Below are positions 33,203 to 44,538 of a stretch of DNA of 64,000 nucleotides, piece after piece (position 1 is the stretch's first letter; each line of letters starts with the position of its first letter). Source of the stretch: Lantana camara (lineage: Eukaryota; Streptophyta; Magnoliopsida; Lamiales; Verbenaceae). The translations under genes and the position numbers were made by a program. The notes beneath the pieces are model-generated. The model saw only the letters and a program-made list of their open reading frames with translations. It was not told the origin of the DNA and made no database searches. The stretch is taken from assembly GCA_037501455.1 (NCBI GenBank), contig CM074860.1:49734501-49798500 (forward strand). The letters are read 5' to 3'.

Positions 33203-36200
33203 TGTAGCACCCCGGAGCGCAAGGCACTACACCCCCCGCACTATGGCCCGACACGTGTAATGAAATGGAAACTCCACACACGCACCAAGCCCTAGCGAAC
33301 GGGTGACAAACAAAAACCCACACACTAGCTAGGCGGACTAGACCCTAATACAGAGTGTGCATAGAAAATCAAAATCAAATGCGGAAGCACCAGGATTCAA
33401 ATACAAACATACATGGTTGAATTAATACAAATTAAACATAAATGACCATCGAAGGCAAAATAAATCATACCAGGGTCAAAGCTCAAATTCTAAATCCTAA
33501 CTTAAATGAATTTCATACATATCTTAATCATAAAACCAATGCGGAAATGTAAAGATGCAAAGACTCGATGGACGGACTTAAACAAACTAAACAAAAGACT
33601 TCTGCCTAGCACACACCGACGTGCACCTGCAAACTCAACGAAGCAAAAAGGAGGAAAAAGAAAACTACAAGGAGGGTCAGTCTTAAAGACTGGTGAGGGG
33701 GCTAACACACTCACACATACGTATACATAGAGCAGACCATATTCAAAATTAGAAGGTTCATGAACCGGGGCGTGGTTTTTGCAATAAAAAACATTTAACA
33801 CGTGATAATAATTATAAGGAAAAAGAGTTAAGGCCGAAGGCCAAAATCAACCAAATTTTAGTATTTATGAATCCACTCCAGTTTCACAAATTGAGTTCAA
33901 AATCACAGACACGACTCGCCGAGTACGAGCCTCGGACCACCTAGTTCCGTTCATAAATCAAAGCTTAAATCAAATGAAAACATAATTCAGAATCAGACAA
34001 ACATACCTCTCCTCCGGGTGATGGCAGTGTAGCACCACCCCGACCATCGGACAAACAGTATGGGTCGTGAGTTTCATGACGTTCACGCCCGAGGACTCCT
34101 TCCCCCACCAAGCCTCCTAGTGGGTTCAGGGTAGATCCTTAAGTTGAAGACCGTACTAGGGACTACCCGATGGCCCACACCGTCCCGGTCTCCTTCGTAC
34201 AAATCTCCGGGGCCCATCTAACTGTTCAAATTGTTCAAATTGTTCGAAAGTTCTTAATTTTCAAAATCCTACATAATTTTCAAAACAACTCGCGGCTTCC
34301 AAACACACAGACCAACTCTTTTTCGAAACAAACAAACGAAAAAATCTCTTACATATATATAAAAGCGTTTTCAAATATTTCATAACAAAAGGGCCAAACT
34401 CCCACAAAATATGTATCAAACACATATCTAATTACTTGTACATATACATAGTCACATGCGGGCTTAAATCACATCAAGGCTTGTAGGTCGTAATAACTAA
34501 AAAAAAGAAACCTCACCTTGTCGAACCAACCGAACGGAAACCAACAAAAGCACACCTAAAGGACCTCCTCGACACCAAAGGAATGAAGCTCTGAACAAAA
34601 CAAAGAGCAAAGGATGAACTTAGGCTCAAACATGAACCATATAGACGCTCGGCATATGCATACTGATGCAAAAGATACAATGCACTTCATATAATTTACA
34701 CTTAGGCACATCGAGGCAAATAACGAAATATCAAACAAATTATTAACAAATGAAACTCATAACGCATCAATTAAAATCATAACTTATCATATAATAGCAT
34801 ATCAAGAGCATTTATAAATTTAAAGTTCATTCAAGGGGCAACGAATGCAAAAGATACGAATAAAACGCAACAAGGTGACATTTAGTGCATATAAGTTCAT
34901 ATCAAAGCCGTAAATCACATAATTCACGTCAAATAAATTCATAAAATTCACATATCATGTATAACATATCATACAACATGTTAGGAAGATAATTCATATC
35001 ATACAAGAGCAAAGAAGATGTCATGCGAATTAAATGAACGAATCATTCATGCATGCATGCACGTAAGAGACATATTAGACGTATTTCATCATGTAACATG
35101 CAAACGAATGCTCAAATCACGAAATGAATCCATAACAAATCACATAACATGATATAAAGCAAGTTAGTATCATATAATAATAATATAAGAGCAAGAAAAG
35201 ACAAGCAACACTAACAAACAGGAAAACGAAAAAACACAACTCGAAAGTTGGGCAAAATGGGGTCGCGCCCACGTCTAAAGGCCGTGACCACCACTCGTCC
35301 ACACACACAGCTGCAAAAAAGTTGAAGTCAGGCCAAAACGGGGTCACGCCCGCAATAGGAAATGCACTAATCCAGGTCGCGGTCGAGAGCGAACAGGCAG
35401 CAGCAGCAAAAACAGGGAAACAGCAGGAAGAACTCAACCAGAATCCAACCTAAACCATTCTAGCATGCAAGGGAGAGATCATACAATGATTATACATCAA
35501 ATTCAGTTCATATATCATGTAAAAAAAGAACCAATCACGCAAGGAATGGAAGAGAAAGGATCAAACATTCATGTTCTTCATTTTTCATTCAAAGCATTAA
35601 TTGAATCCTTCATTAATTGCAACTACCAACTGAAATGAGTTCATATAATTCATAATGGATGTAATAATATCATAAATGGTGCATCAAACCAACATGAATC
35701 AAGAGAAATCATGCCAAATTCATCAAATCTCCCTAAACCCTTATTATTCATCACATAAGCAATAACTCAATCAAATCTCCAGGAAATTCAGCAAAAGAGC
35801 ACTCAAAATAAATAAGAGAAGAATTACAACAAGATACCAAACTTACCTTTCGAACTTCAGGCGAATCGGATGTGTATTGAGCAAGAAATGGCTAAATGAA
35901 TAGTCTTCTCCCACTTTTCCTTCTCTCTCGGTAGAATTGCTGCTTTTCCTTCTTTTTCTTGCTGGGGTCTGAAATAGGGAGGAAATGGTATGAAATAAGG
36001 TTAAGTTAGGGTCAAATGGGTTCAAGTATGGGGTGATTCGGATAAGAAACGGGTCGGATATGATTAAAACGGCGAACATGGCAAATCTGTCAAATGGGGC
36101 TTATTTTGGGCAAAATTCGGAGGATCAAACGAGCTTTAAAAATTAAAAAAGTAGGTTGGCTAGCCTCCATTCTTCATTGCGAGTCCGACGCTTCTTCCGG

Positions 36201-36574
36201 AATTCGAATCCGAATTCCCGAGCCCAAGTTACGCCTTCCGGAACACAAGGCGCGCTAAAACAAGCTAGGCCCTTATGTCCCTAACAAATAAAACGGTTCA
36301 AAACCGTATTAAACGAACTCAAAACATAAAACAAACACATAGACAAGTTCATAATAAACATATTTCATGTATATCATATAATCACATACTTTGGAGCAAA
36401 TACGGGGTCAAACGGATCAAACGGGGGAATAAACTGGGGTTAAAACGAATAAATACATAACAAAGTGAAACAAATAATTATTCAAATAATGAATTAGGCA
36501 TATAAATAATTAAAACACGTACGAAACACTCTCAAAAGTGCATACCTGTACGGCCGGACGAGCGGGATGTTACA
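33203..36574 (-). repeat. 3' LTR of element E
   Basis: It runs TGTAGCACCCC to GGGATGTTACA and is collinear with 39299-42685. It has eroded GGTCGCG/GGTCACG palindromic words near 35259-35400 and the shared LTR block (GCGCGCTAAAACAAGC, CCCGAGCCCAAGTTACG) near 36200-36265. No gene is seen. Confidence 0.93.
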
Positions 36575-36594
36575 AACTTCCCCCCTCCAAAAGG
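36575..36594 (-). other. Polypurine tract of element E
   Basis: Minus strand CCTTTTGGAGGGGGGAAGTT directly before the LTR start TGTAACATCCC. Confidence 0.85.
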
Positions 36595-37178
36595 ACCTGT
36601 CCTCAGGTCCTAAGGTAAGGTGTTTTCTGCCGAACCATGAAGCTCTCAAAGCCTCACCAAGCCACCGAAGCCAAGAGAATTAGGTCCACTCATTGAAATG
36701 AGTTACCACTTAATTCTTATCGAGATCTCCTTAGCCTCAGTAAACCGGACACGAAGTCCTTAGCCATTTGCTCCCACTTTCAAATAGAATTTAGAAGTAG
36801 TTGGAGAAACTACCGGTTACCGATGACACTTTAGACATTGTTACACGAAGTCTGTAATGTCCTTCCTTGCGCTGGCACATCTTTACTGGTTCTTCAAACC
36901 CTCGGACCAAGAGTGAGGTAATTTTGTAACCTTGCACTACAAGAGGTGTTGACTACATTCTTCCGGAAGCCACGAGCAACCAAAGCCTTCCTTAGTGCCT
37001 TGATCACAGCAAGGTAGTCTTGAGTACCCTCGGGTAAGCAAAGCTAACATCGAAGGCAACTCTCTTCAAACACCTCATCTCACTCTAACCGTGCCTCTTC
37101 TAACGTCCGTGTCATGGGATGGTTACCGAAAGAAGACAAAACCGTTGTTGAATCCCGATAACACTATAGACTTGTTCT

Positions 37179-37361
37179 TTAAGGCAATTCTCGGTTTTTC
37201 TTCTCAAATGCGTAGTTGGCAATATCCTTATTGAAACCCAACTCGGCACAGACCACGGATCTCCGGAAAACACGAACCCGCCTGGAAGCGAGCAAAGGGT
37301 ATTTATCTTCCACAGTTAACCTGTGCAGCTCACGGTAACTTAAATTCACCTTAAATCCCAT
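37179..37361 (-). pseudogene. RT scrap in element E
   Basis: A 60-codon frame with the RT-like segment SYRELHRLTVEDKYPL near its N-terminus, equivalent to the [11 protein letters not shown] region of element A. The rest loses similarity. The same scrap is found at 19191-19409, so the deletion of most of pol predates the spread of the family. 36595-37178 and 37362-38239 otherwise show only non-coding sequence with short chance ORFs. Confidence 0.65.
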
Positions 37362-38239
37362 CTTTTCTAGATAGGACTAAGCACTCCACGAAGAAGTACT
37401 CGTACGGGTGACACTACCTTCTGAGAGCTCTTCAACTACGTCTTGAACTCCCACAACTCAGGAGTCTCAAAGCAAGGTTCAATTCTGGGATAAAGATCAC
37501 GACTACATCGATGTCCCTATTGGGCAGGAAACGAATTCTAACTTTCAAAGAAACACCAGAGAAGTCTGACTATGACCCTTGTCTCTTTAAGCTTGGCTTG
37601 ACCCCCGGTTTTCCCAAAGGTAAGCCACAACGCTTGTTGCACCATCCCGGAATAACCAACCACCTCCACAAAGGATATAGATGGGGTAATCTTCAATTCA
37701 ACACCCCGAAAATATCGTTGAGTCCCGAACGGACCTCCCAAGAGCCACCAACAACGGCACCAAGCCCGAACAAACAACCCACACCTTGAGGTAATCCCGT
37801 ACCTCAACAAGAAGAGGGAGAAGAAGAAGACGCCTTCAAAAGTCTACCGATAACCTAGGCCCTTGCAACTTACAAACACCCGAACTCTCAACTCACTAAC
37901 TCTCTTCAAGAAGAGAGTTCCCCACAAAAGAAAGCAACACCCATAAAAAAACAAACGCAAGAAACAACACAAACAACAATGCCAAGTACAAGGAATAACG
38001 AATCGAAAGAAAATAAACAAAGAGTGGGTTTTCCCGAGATATAATTATGCGTGAATGATATGCCATGTATGCAATTACCTCAATTTCTGGGTGCTCTTTG
38101 GTGTCCAAGTTGAAACCTTTGGTTCCGTCTCCTTTGTTTGTTAGCCCTCGAACTATCACAATCGAAAATCTGATGCTCTGAAGATCCGCAAGCATAGCAT
38201 CTCCCTAGTCTAATCCAACATCCGTCAAATGTATGGTTA
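37362..38239. other. Non-coding internal segment of element E
   Basis: It is alignable with 19340-19409/21502-22053 and, from about 37760, with 17613-17860 (ATGTCCCTAT, GGAATAACCAACCAC, the CAACAAG/GAGAGTT words), but no frame shows a retroviral domain. The 99-codon minus ORF at 37896-38195 is hydrophobic and low in information. Retention of this segment in three copies with pol deleted may reflect common descent only. Confidence 0.55.
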
Positions 38240-39092
38240 GTCCCTAATGGGCGCATGGTTGAAATTCCCTCTCTGATCGAGGGGTCTTCTGAGACTTAGG
38301 TTTCTTGTCACTTTTCTTAGCTCGGTTGCCATGTTGGATCAATCCTTCTTCCACTTGCAAATTTGAACAAGAGCTTGACCCAAAAGGTTGTCCCGATGCC
38401 TCTTCTTCATCTTTTTTTCTTGCCATCCACCGAGTTTCGATCCGTAGCACTTTCTCCACTTCTTGGTCCCACGTATCCGTACTTCTTTCCATCAAAGCTT
38501 CTCTGAATTCGCCTCGGAGGCTTTCCATAAAATACCTAGTCTTCACCCGATCCTCATTGAAAATATTTGGTACATAGGCACCTAATCTCTCGAACTCTTC
38601 CAACTATTCGATAACCGTTTTATTTCCTTGTTTGAGGGTGAGAAATTCTTCAGTTCTTCGATCTTGTAGGATAGCCGGTGTATATTTCTTCTTAAATTCT
38701 CGAATAAATATATCCCATGTCACCTCTTCGTTTATCGCCTATAAGTGTTGAGTAATTCTTGACCACCACAATTTTGCTTGTCCTTGAAGAAGTATGGCAA
38801 CAAGGCTTGCCTTGTTTTGAGGCTTACAAGGCCACACCCTAAATATGCCTTCTATTTCTGAAATCCATTCTTCAACTCTAATATCATCACCTCCTCGAAA
38901 CTGTGAAGGGTTAAAGGTCTCGAATTCCCGGTATAAAGTTGCTATCGAATCCATAGGTTGTCCCGTAGATGAAGTTTGTCCTTGATTCACTTGGAATTGT
39001 TGAAACATAGCGGTTATAAACTCCTCGGCATTGAAAGGCGGACTAGGATGTTGATGTGAAGATTGACCCTAGTGATGTCGACGTGGAAACAT
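38240..39092 (-). pseudogene. gag: Gag pseudogene of element E
   Basis: The ATG at 39092 (start MFPRRHH) is followed after 7 codons by TAG. The Gag core follows in frame: FETFNPSQFRGG, EEWISEIEGIFRV, LLQGQAKLWWSRI. A further stop comes after ITQHL (near 38740) and another before LEEFERLG (near 38605). The end is Lys/Ser-rich with no CCHC knuckle, so it is shorter than a typical chromoviral Gag (no nucleocapsid). It lies ~190 bp from the PBS with normal element order. Would form capsids if intact. In this copy it cannot. Confidence 0.82.
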
Positions 39093-39285
39093 CCTGAAAA
39101 GCTCAAAACTACAATACAAATATAGGTGCGTGTCGATTAATAGGTGCATGTTCATGTGAACAATTAAGATAAATAATACGAATAATTCACATAAAATGTT
39201 ATGAATGCAAACAAACACGAAGTCCTAAGCCGAACAACCTAGACAAACCAGACACGACGCAAGAGCTCCGGTTTTGCAACCGAGA

Positions 39286-39297
39286 GCTCTGATACCA
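39286..39297 (-). other. Primer-binding site of element E
   Basis: Minus-strand TGGTATCAGAGC, one base from the 5' LTR end. It matches initiator Met-tRNA. Confidence 0.9.
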
Positions 39298-39298
39298 C

Positions 39299-42200
39299 TT
39301 TAGGCACCCCAGAGCGCAAGACACTACACCCCCCGTACTGTAGCCCAGCACGTGTAACGAAATGGAAACTCCGCACACGCACCAAGCCCCAGCGAACGGG
39401 TGACAAACAAAAACCCACACACTAGCTAGGTGGACTAGACCCTAAAACAAATTGTGCATACAAAATTAAAATCAAATGCGGAAGCACCAGGATTCAAATA
39501 CAAACATACATGCTTGAATTAATACAAATTAAACAGAAATGTCCATCCAAGGCTAAATAAATCGTACCGGGGTCAAAGCTCAAATTCTAAATCCTAACTT
39601 AAACGAATTTCATACATATCTTAATCATAAAACCAATGCGAAGATGTAAAGATGTAAAGACTCGACGGACGGACTCGAACAAACTAAACAAAAGATTACC
39701 ACCTAGCACACACCGACCTGTACCTACAAACTCAACGAAGCAAAAAGGGGGAAAAAGAAAACAACGAGGAGGGGTCAGTCCTAAAGACTGGTGAGGGGAC
39801 TAACACACTCACACATATGTATACATAGAGCAGAGCATATTCAAAAATAGAAGGTTCATGAACCGGGGCGTGGTTTTTGAAATCCAAAACATTTAACACG
39901 TGATAATAATTATAACGAAAAAGAGTTAAGGCCGAAGGCCAAAATCAACCAAATTTTATTATTTATGAATCCACTCCCGTTTCACAAGCTGAGTTCAAAA
40001 TCACACACACGCCTCGGCGAGTACAAGCCTCAGACCACCTAACTCCGTTCATAAATCAAAACTTAAATGAAATCAAAACATAATTCAGAATCAGACAAAC
40101 ATACCTCTCCTCTGGGTGATGGCAGGGTGGCGCCAACCCCGACCATCGGACAAACAGTATGGGTCGTGAGTTTTATGAGGCTCACGCCCGAGGACTCGTT
40201 CCCCCACCAAGCCTCCTAGTGGGTTCAGGGTTGATCCTTAAGTTGAAGACCGTACTAGGGACTACCCGACGGCCCACACCATCCCGGGTCTCCTTCGCAT
40301 AAATCTCCGGGGCCCATCTAATTGTTCAAATTGTTCGAAAGTTCTTAATTTTCAAAATCCAACATAATTTTGAAAACAACTCGCGGATTCAAAACACATA
40401 CACCAACTCTTTTTCGGAACAAACAAACGAAAATATCTCTTACATATATATAGAAGCGTTTTCAAATATTTCATAACAAAAGGGCCAAAATCCCACAAAA
40501 TATGTATCAAACACATATCTAAGTACTTATACATATACATAGTCATATGCGGGCTTAAATCACATCAAGGGTTGTAGGTCGTAATAACTAAAAGAAAGAA
40601 ACCTCACCTTGTCGAACCAACCGAACATAAACCAACCAAAGCACACCTAAAGGACCTCCTCGACACCAAAAGAACGAAGCTCTGAACAAGAAAAAGAGCA
40701 AAGGACGAACGTAGACTCAAACATGAACCATATAGACGGTCTGCATATACATACGGATGCAAAAGATGCAATGCACTTCATATATTTCATACTTAGGCAT
40801 ATCGTGGCAAATAACGAAATATCAAACAAATAACTAACAAATTAAACTCATAACGCATCAATTAAAATCATAACTTATCATATAATAGCATATCAAAAGC
40901 ATTGATAAATTTAAAGTTCATTCAAGGGGCAACGAATGCAAAAGATACGAATAAAACGTAACAAGGTGACATTTAGTGCGTATAAGTTCATATCAAGCCG
41001 TAAATCACATAATTCAAGTCAAATAAATTCATAAAATTCACATATCATGTATAACATATTATACAACATGTTAGGAAGATAATTCATATCATACAAGAGC
41101 AAAGAAGATGTCATGCGAATTAAATGAATGAATCATTCATGCATGCAGTCACGTAAGAGACATATTTGACGTATTTCATCATATAACATGCAAACGAGTG
41201 CTCAAATCACGAAATGAATCCATAACAAATCACATAACATGATATAAAGCAAGTTAGTATCATATAATAATCATATAAGAGCAAGGAAAGACAAGCAACA
41301 CACGAACAAACCGAAAAACGAACAAACACAACGACACAACTACAAAATTGGCCAAAATGGGGTCGCGAACAGGTAAAGGGTGGTCACAGCCACGACCATG
41401 ACCCTTCAGCACACACAGCTGGAAACAAGTCGAACTCAGGCCAAAAAGGGGTCACGCCCGTGACCGAAAATGTACTAATCCCAGTCGCGGTCGCGACAGA
41501 ACACGCAGCAGCAGCAGCAAAAACAGGGCAACAGCAATAAGAACTCAACCGAAATCTAACCTAAACCATTCTAGCATGCAAGGGAGAGATCATACAATGA
41601 TTATACATCAAATTCAGTTCATATATCATGCAAAAACCGAACCAATCATGCAAGGAATGGAAGAGAAAGGATCAAACATTCATGTTCATCATTTTTCATT
41701 CAAAGCATTACTTGAATCCTTCATTAAATGCAACTACTAACTGAAATGAGTTCATATAATTGATAATGGATGTCATAAGATCATAAATGGTGCATCAAAC
41801 CAACAAGAATCAAGAGAAATCATGCCAAATTCATCAAATCTCCCTAAATCCTTACTATTCATCACATAAGCCATAACTCAATCAAATCTCCACCAAATTC
41901 AGCCAAGAGCACTCAAAAGAAAGAGGAGAATAAGGAAAACAATATACCGGACTTACCTTTCGTATTTGAGGCGAATCGGATGTGTATTGAGCAAGAAATG
42001 GCTAAATGAATATTGTTCTCCCCCTTTTCCTTCTCTCTTGGTAGAACTGTTGCTTTTCCTTCTTTTTCTTGCTGGGGTCCGAAATGGGGAGGAAATGGTA
42101 TGAAATAGGGTTAAGTTAGGGTCAAATGGGTTTAAATATGGGGCGATTCGGATAAGAAACGGGTCGGATAAGATTAAAATGGGCGAATATGGCAAATCTG

Positions 42201-42685
42201 TCAAATGGGACGTAATTCAGGCAAAATTCGGAGGATCAAACGAGCTTCAAAAATTACAAAATTAGGTTCCCTAGCTTCCATTCTTCGTTGAAAGTCCGAC
42301 TCTTTTTCCGGAATTCAAATCCGAATTCCCGAGCCCAAGTTACGCCTTCCGGAACACAAGGCGCGCTAAAACAAGTTAGGCCCTTAGGTCCCTAACAAAT
42401 AAAACGGTTCAAAACTGTATCAAACGAACTACAAAGCATAAAACAAGCACGTAGACAAGTTCATAATAAAGATATTTCATGCAAATCACATAATCACATA
42501 CTGGGGAGCAAAGACGGGGTCTAATGGATCAAACGGGGGAACCGACCGGGGTCAAAACGATAAATACATAACAAAGTGTAACAAATAATTATTCAAATAA
42601 TCAATTAGGCATATAAATAATTAAAACATGTACGAAACACTTTTGAAAGTGCGTACCTGTACGGCCAGACGAGTGGGATGTTACA
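39299..42685 (-). repeat. 5' LTR of element E
   Basis: Collinear with the 3' LTR. The inner end is slightly mutated (TTTAGGCACCCC instead of TGTAGCACCCC). It carries better-preserved palindromes than the 3' LTR: ggtcacgcccgtgacc (41450-41465) and gtcgcggtcgcgac (41484-41497), about 1.19-1.24 kb from the LTR start. No gene is seen. Confidence 0.93.
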
Positions 42686-43430
42686 CATCATATCCATGAA
42701 TGTAGCTGGGGCGTTTGTCAATCCAAAGGGCATTACTATGAACTCAAAGTGTCCATAACGGGTATTGAAAGTTGTTTTAGGGATATCCTCCTCCCTAATC
42801 TTTAATTAATAGTACCCTTGCCTTAAATCTAACTTGGAATAGACTCGGGATCCTTGAAGGACATCAAATAACTCCTCTATATGGGGTAGAGGGTATTTGT
42901 TCTTTATGGTCATTCGGTTAAGTTCTCGATCGTCGATGCACATCTGTAATGATCCATCTTTCTTCTTTAGAAACAACACGGGTGCTCCCCAAGGTGATGT
43001 ACTAGGATGGATATATCTTGATTCAATCAACTCATCGAGTTGTTTTCTCAACTCTTGATGTTCGGCTGGAGCCATTCGATATGGGGTTTTAGAGAAAGGT
43101 TCTGCCCCGGGAATTGTATCGATTACGAATTCTAACTCGCGATCTGGAGGTAACGAGCTTAAATGTTCTGGAAATACGTCGAGAAACTCATTTACTACTT
43201 CTACCTCCTCAACCTTGAGTTGATCCTTTATCCTATTGAGGAGATAGGCAATGAATCCTGTAGCTCCTTTCTGAACCAACTTTTTAACTTCTGTCATAGA
43301 AACCATTGCCATTGATCCTTTGTCTTCAGACATCCAACTTTCATCTTGCCCTAAGATGATTTCTTTCTTGAAACAATCTAATTTAGCATGATATTTGTAG
43401 AGCCAATCCATTCCTAGGATGATTCCGTAT
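42686..43430 (-). pseudogene. pol: Element C pol, 5' half (protease end and RT start)
   Basis: The minus strand reads [13 protein letters not shown] (end of the protease region) then the RT N-terminal half ([27 protein letters not shown]), collinear with element A residues ~439-640. It has an open stretch of 201 codons, then a stop and decay up to the E insertion. The first 5 bases are the right TSD of element E. It is truncated at about 43430, where Tat-type sequence starts, so protease active site and gag are lost. Confidence 0.9.
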
Positions 43431-43943
43431 CAAATCACCGAGGGTCAGAGTACTCTCAATTTCGTCCGGAGATCTGTCAGTCTGATGGCGGTTGTCTTGC
43501 CTTACTCGAGTGGCAGGCTCCCTTCCTCTCCTCTGACGCCTTCTGGAAGGTCCAGCCTCAAATGGACGCCCGGATGGCCCCGTTTCACCCTCGGGAGCCA
43601 TCATAGCCACTGTGATCCTGTGATCTTGGGGTCTCACAGCGCTGTTCAAAACTGGGAATACTCTCTCCCCCTGTCTCTGCATCTCCATCACGTTGTGCAT
43701 CTCCTCAAAGAGGTCGTTCATCCCTCCGGGAGCACGCTGGTTCATCCCTTGAACGGCGGCATCCACCTCTTCTTCCCCGGCGTCAGCCGGAGCCTGGGCC
43801 ACCGAGATCGCCATGGGAATTCCTTCATCTGGGCGCGCCCTCATTAGGGGAACAGCTATGGGGACATCGCCATGAGGGGATGAACTCCCCACTGACATCT
43901 CATCTAATTCCTGTACGAATGCTTCAGCATTATGGTCTGCCAT
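43431..43943 (-). CDS. Antisense additional ORF of the Tat-like fragment (3'-truncated)
   Basis: The ATG at 43943 starts MADHNAEAFVQELDEMS. About 171 codons belong to the element before the frame runs into element C sequence and stops at 43383. The N-terminal half is acidic (VDAAV, EEMHNVMEMQ), with possible helix around residues 60-95. Residues ~120-155 are Arg-rich and basic (RRRQRRGRE), like a nuclear-localisation or nucleic-acid-binding stretch. There is no CCHC knuckle or protease motif. It is opposite to the LTR and PPT orientation and has a candidate TATA box and 5'-UTR intron upstream. It could alternatively be a Gag N-terminus of a minus-strand element, but the PPT/LTR arrangement argues against that. 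Function unknown. Confidence 0.6.
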
Positions 43944-43973
43944 ATCTGGATTTTGGGCACTAAAGACGAAATC

Positions 43974-44110
43974 CTGCGCAAGAACTTAGGCGGTGATGGA
44001 AGATTCTGGGACGGTTTCAGTGGCAGAAAAGGTCTTACACTTAGCAAATCTCTCGCTTACAGCCTAAATCTAATGTTAGTAGAAGAAATGAAAGCTTGCG
44101 GGTTCTTTAC
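43974..44110 (-). other. Candidate 5'-UTR intron of the antisense ORF
   Basis: On the minus strand the candidate donor is CTTCTAG/GTAAAG at 44111/44110 and the candidate acceptor TTCTTGCGCAG/GA at 43974/43973, giving 137 bp with a TACTAACAT branch-like word inside. The exon remainder runs into the ATG at 43943. Purely motif-based. Confidence 0.35.
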
Positions 44111-44230
44111 CTAGAAGATTGAAGAAGAAGTTTGCCGGGATTTGCAGAAAACGCAGAAGTCTCTTGCCTTTTTCGAATTGCTATAGAGGAAGTTGAATGC
44201 GTGGAAAAGACTCCCAGATCCTGAAAATCC

Positions 44231-44239
44231 GTATTTATG
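44231..44239 (-). promoter_or_regulatory. Candidate TATA box for the antisense ORF
   Basis: Minus-strand CATAAATAC in the context CCTCCTCCATAAATACGG, ~290 bp upstream of the ATG and ~120 bp upstream of the candidate intron donor. It suggests the antisense ORF has its own Pol II promoter, independent of the LTR. Confidence 0.45.
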
Positions 44240-44523
44240 GAGGAGGATTTACACCATCAAAGGCTGAGGATTTCAAATGGCAATCATTTCCCACCTAGAA
44301 AACCCCCCACTTTTGGTAACCGCCTCACGAGTACCGGAGTCCACGCGCCCACGTTCCCACTTAGCATTAAATGCGGATATGACACCATTTAATGTGTTGT
44401 CAGACTGTACCCATTACAGAAGTCAAAAGGTCACATCCCTTGCTGAGGCCTGACCCTCGGATAATTCAAAATCCAAAGCCCTTCATGGCAAAATTATACA
44501 GTACGCTCGACCGATACTACAGA

Positions 44524-44538
44524 ATTTGGGGGGCAAAA
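44524..44538 (+). other. Polypurine tract of the Tat-like element
   Basis: ATTTGGGGGGCAAAA immediately before the LTR start TGATGGGACTC on the plus strand. It fixes the element's orientation. Confidence 0.8.

Larger units (their letters stand above)
33203..42685 (-). mobile_element. Element E: complete 9483-bp non-autonomous LTR retrotransposon
   Basis: It has TG...CA ends, a 5-bp TSD (CATCA), two LTRs of ~3.4 kb, PBS (39286-39297) and PPT (36575-36594). The 2.7-kb internal region holds only a decayed gag and a short RT scrap, so RNase H, integrase and protease are absent. It is inserted in element C's RT. Related broken copies lie at 17455-22053, so this is a multicopy non-autonomous family, presumably mobilised in trans by a Ty3/gypsy relative with similar LTRs. 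The two LTRs differ at many positions by eye (clearly more than element A's), so the insertion is older than A. Confidence 0.92.

Noticed and set aside
43431..43943. Antisense ORF as N-terminus of Gag in a minus-strand element
   Set aside because: The adjacent LTR has a plus-strand PPT and no minus-strand PBS, so the element runs on the plus strand. Kept as the less likely alternative.
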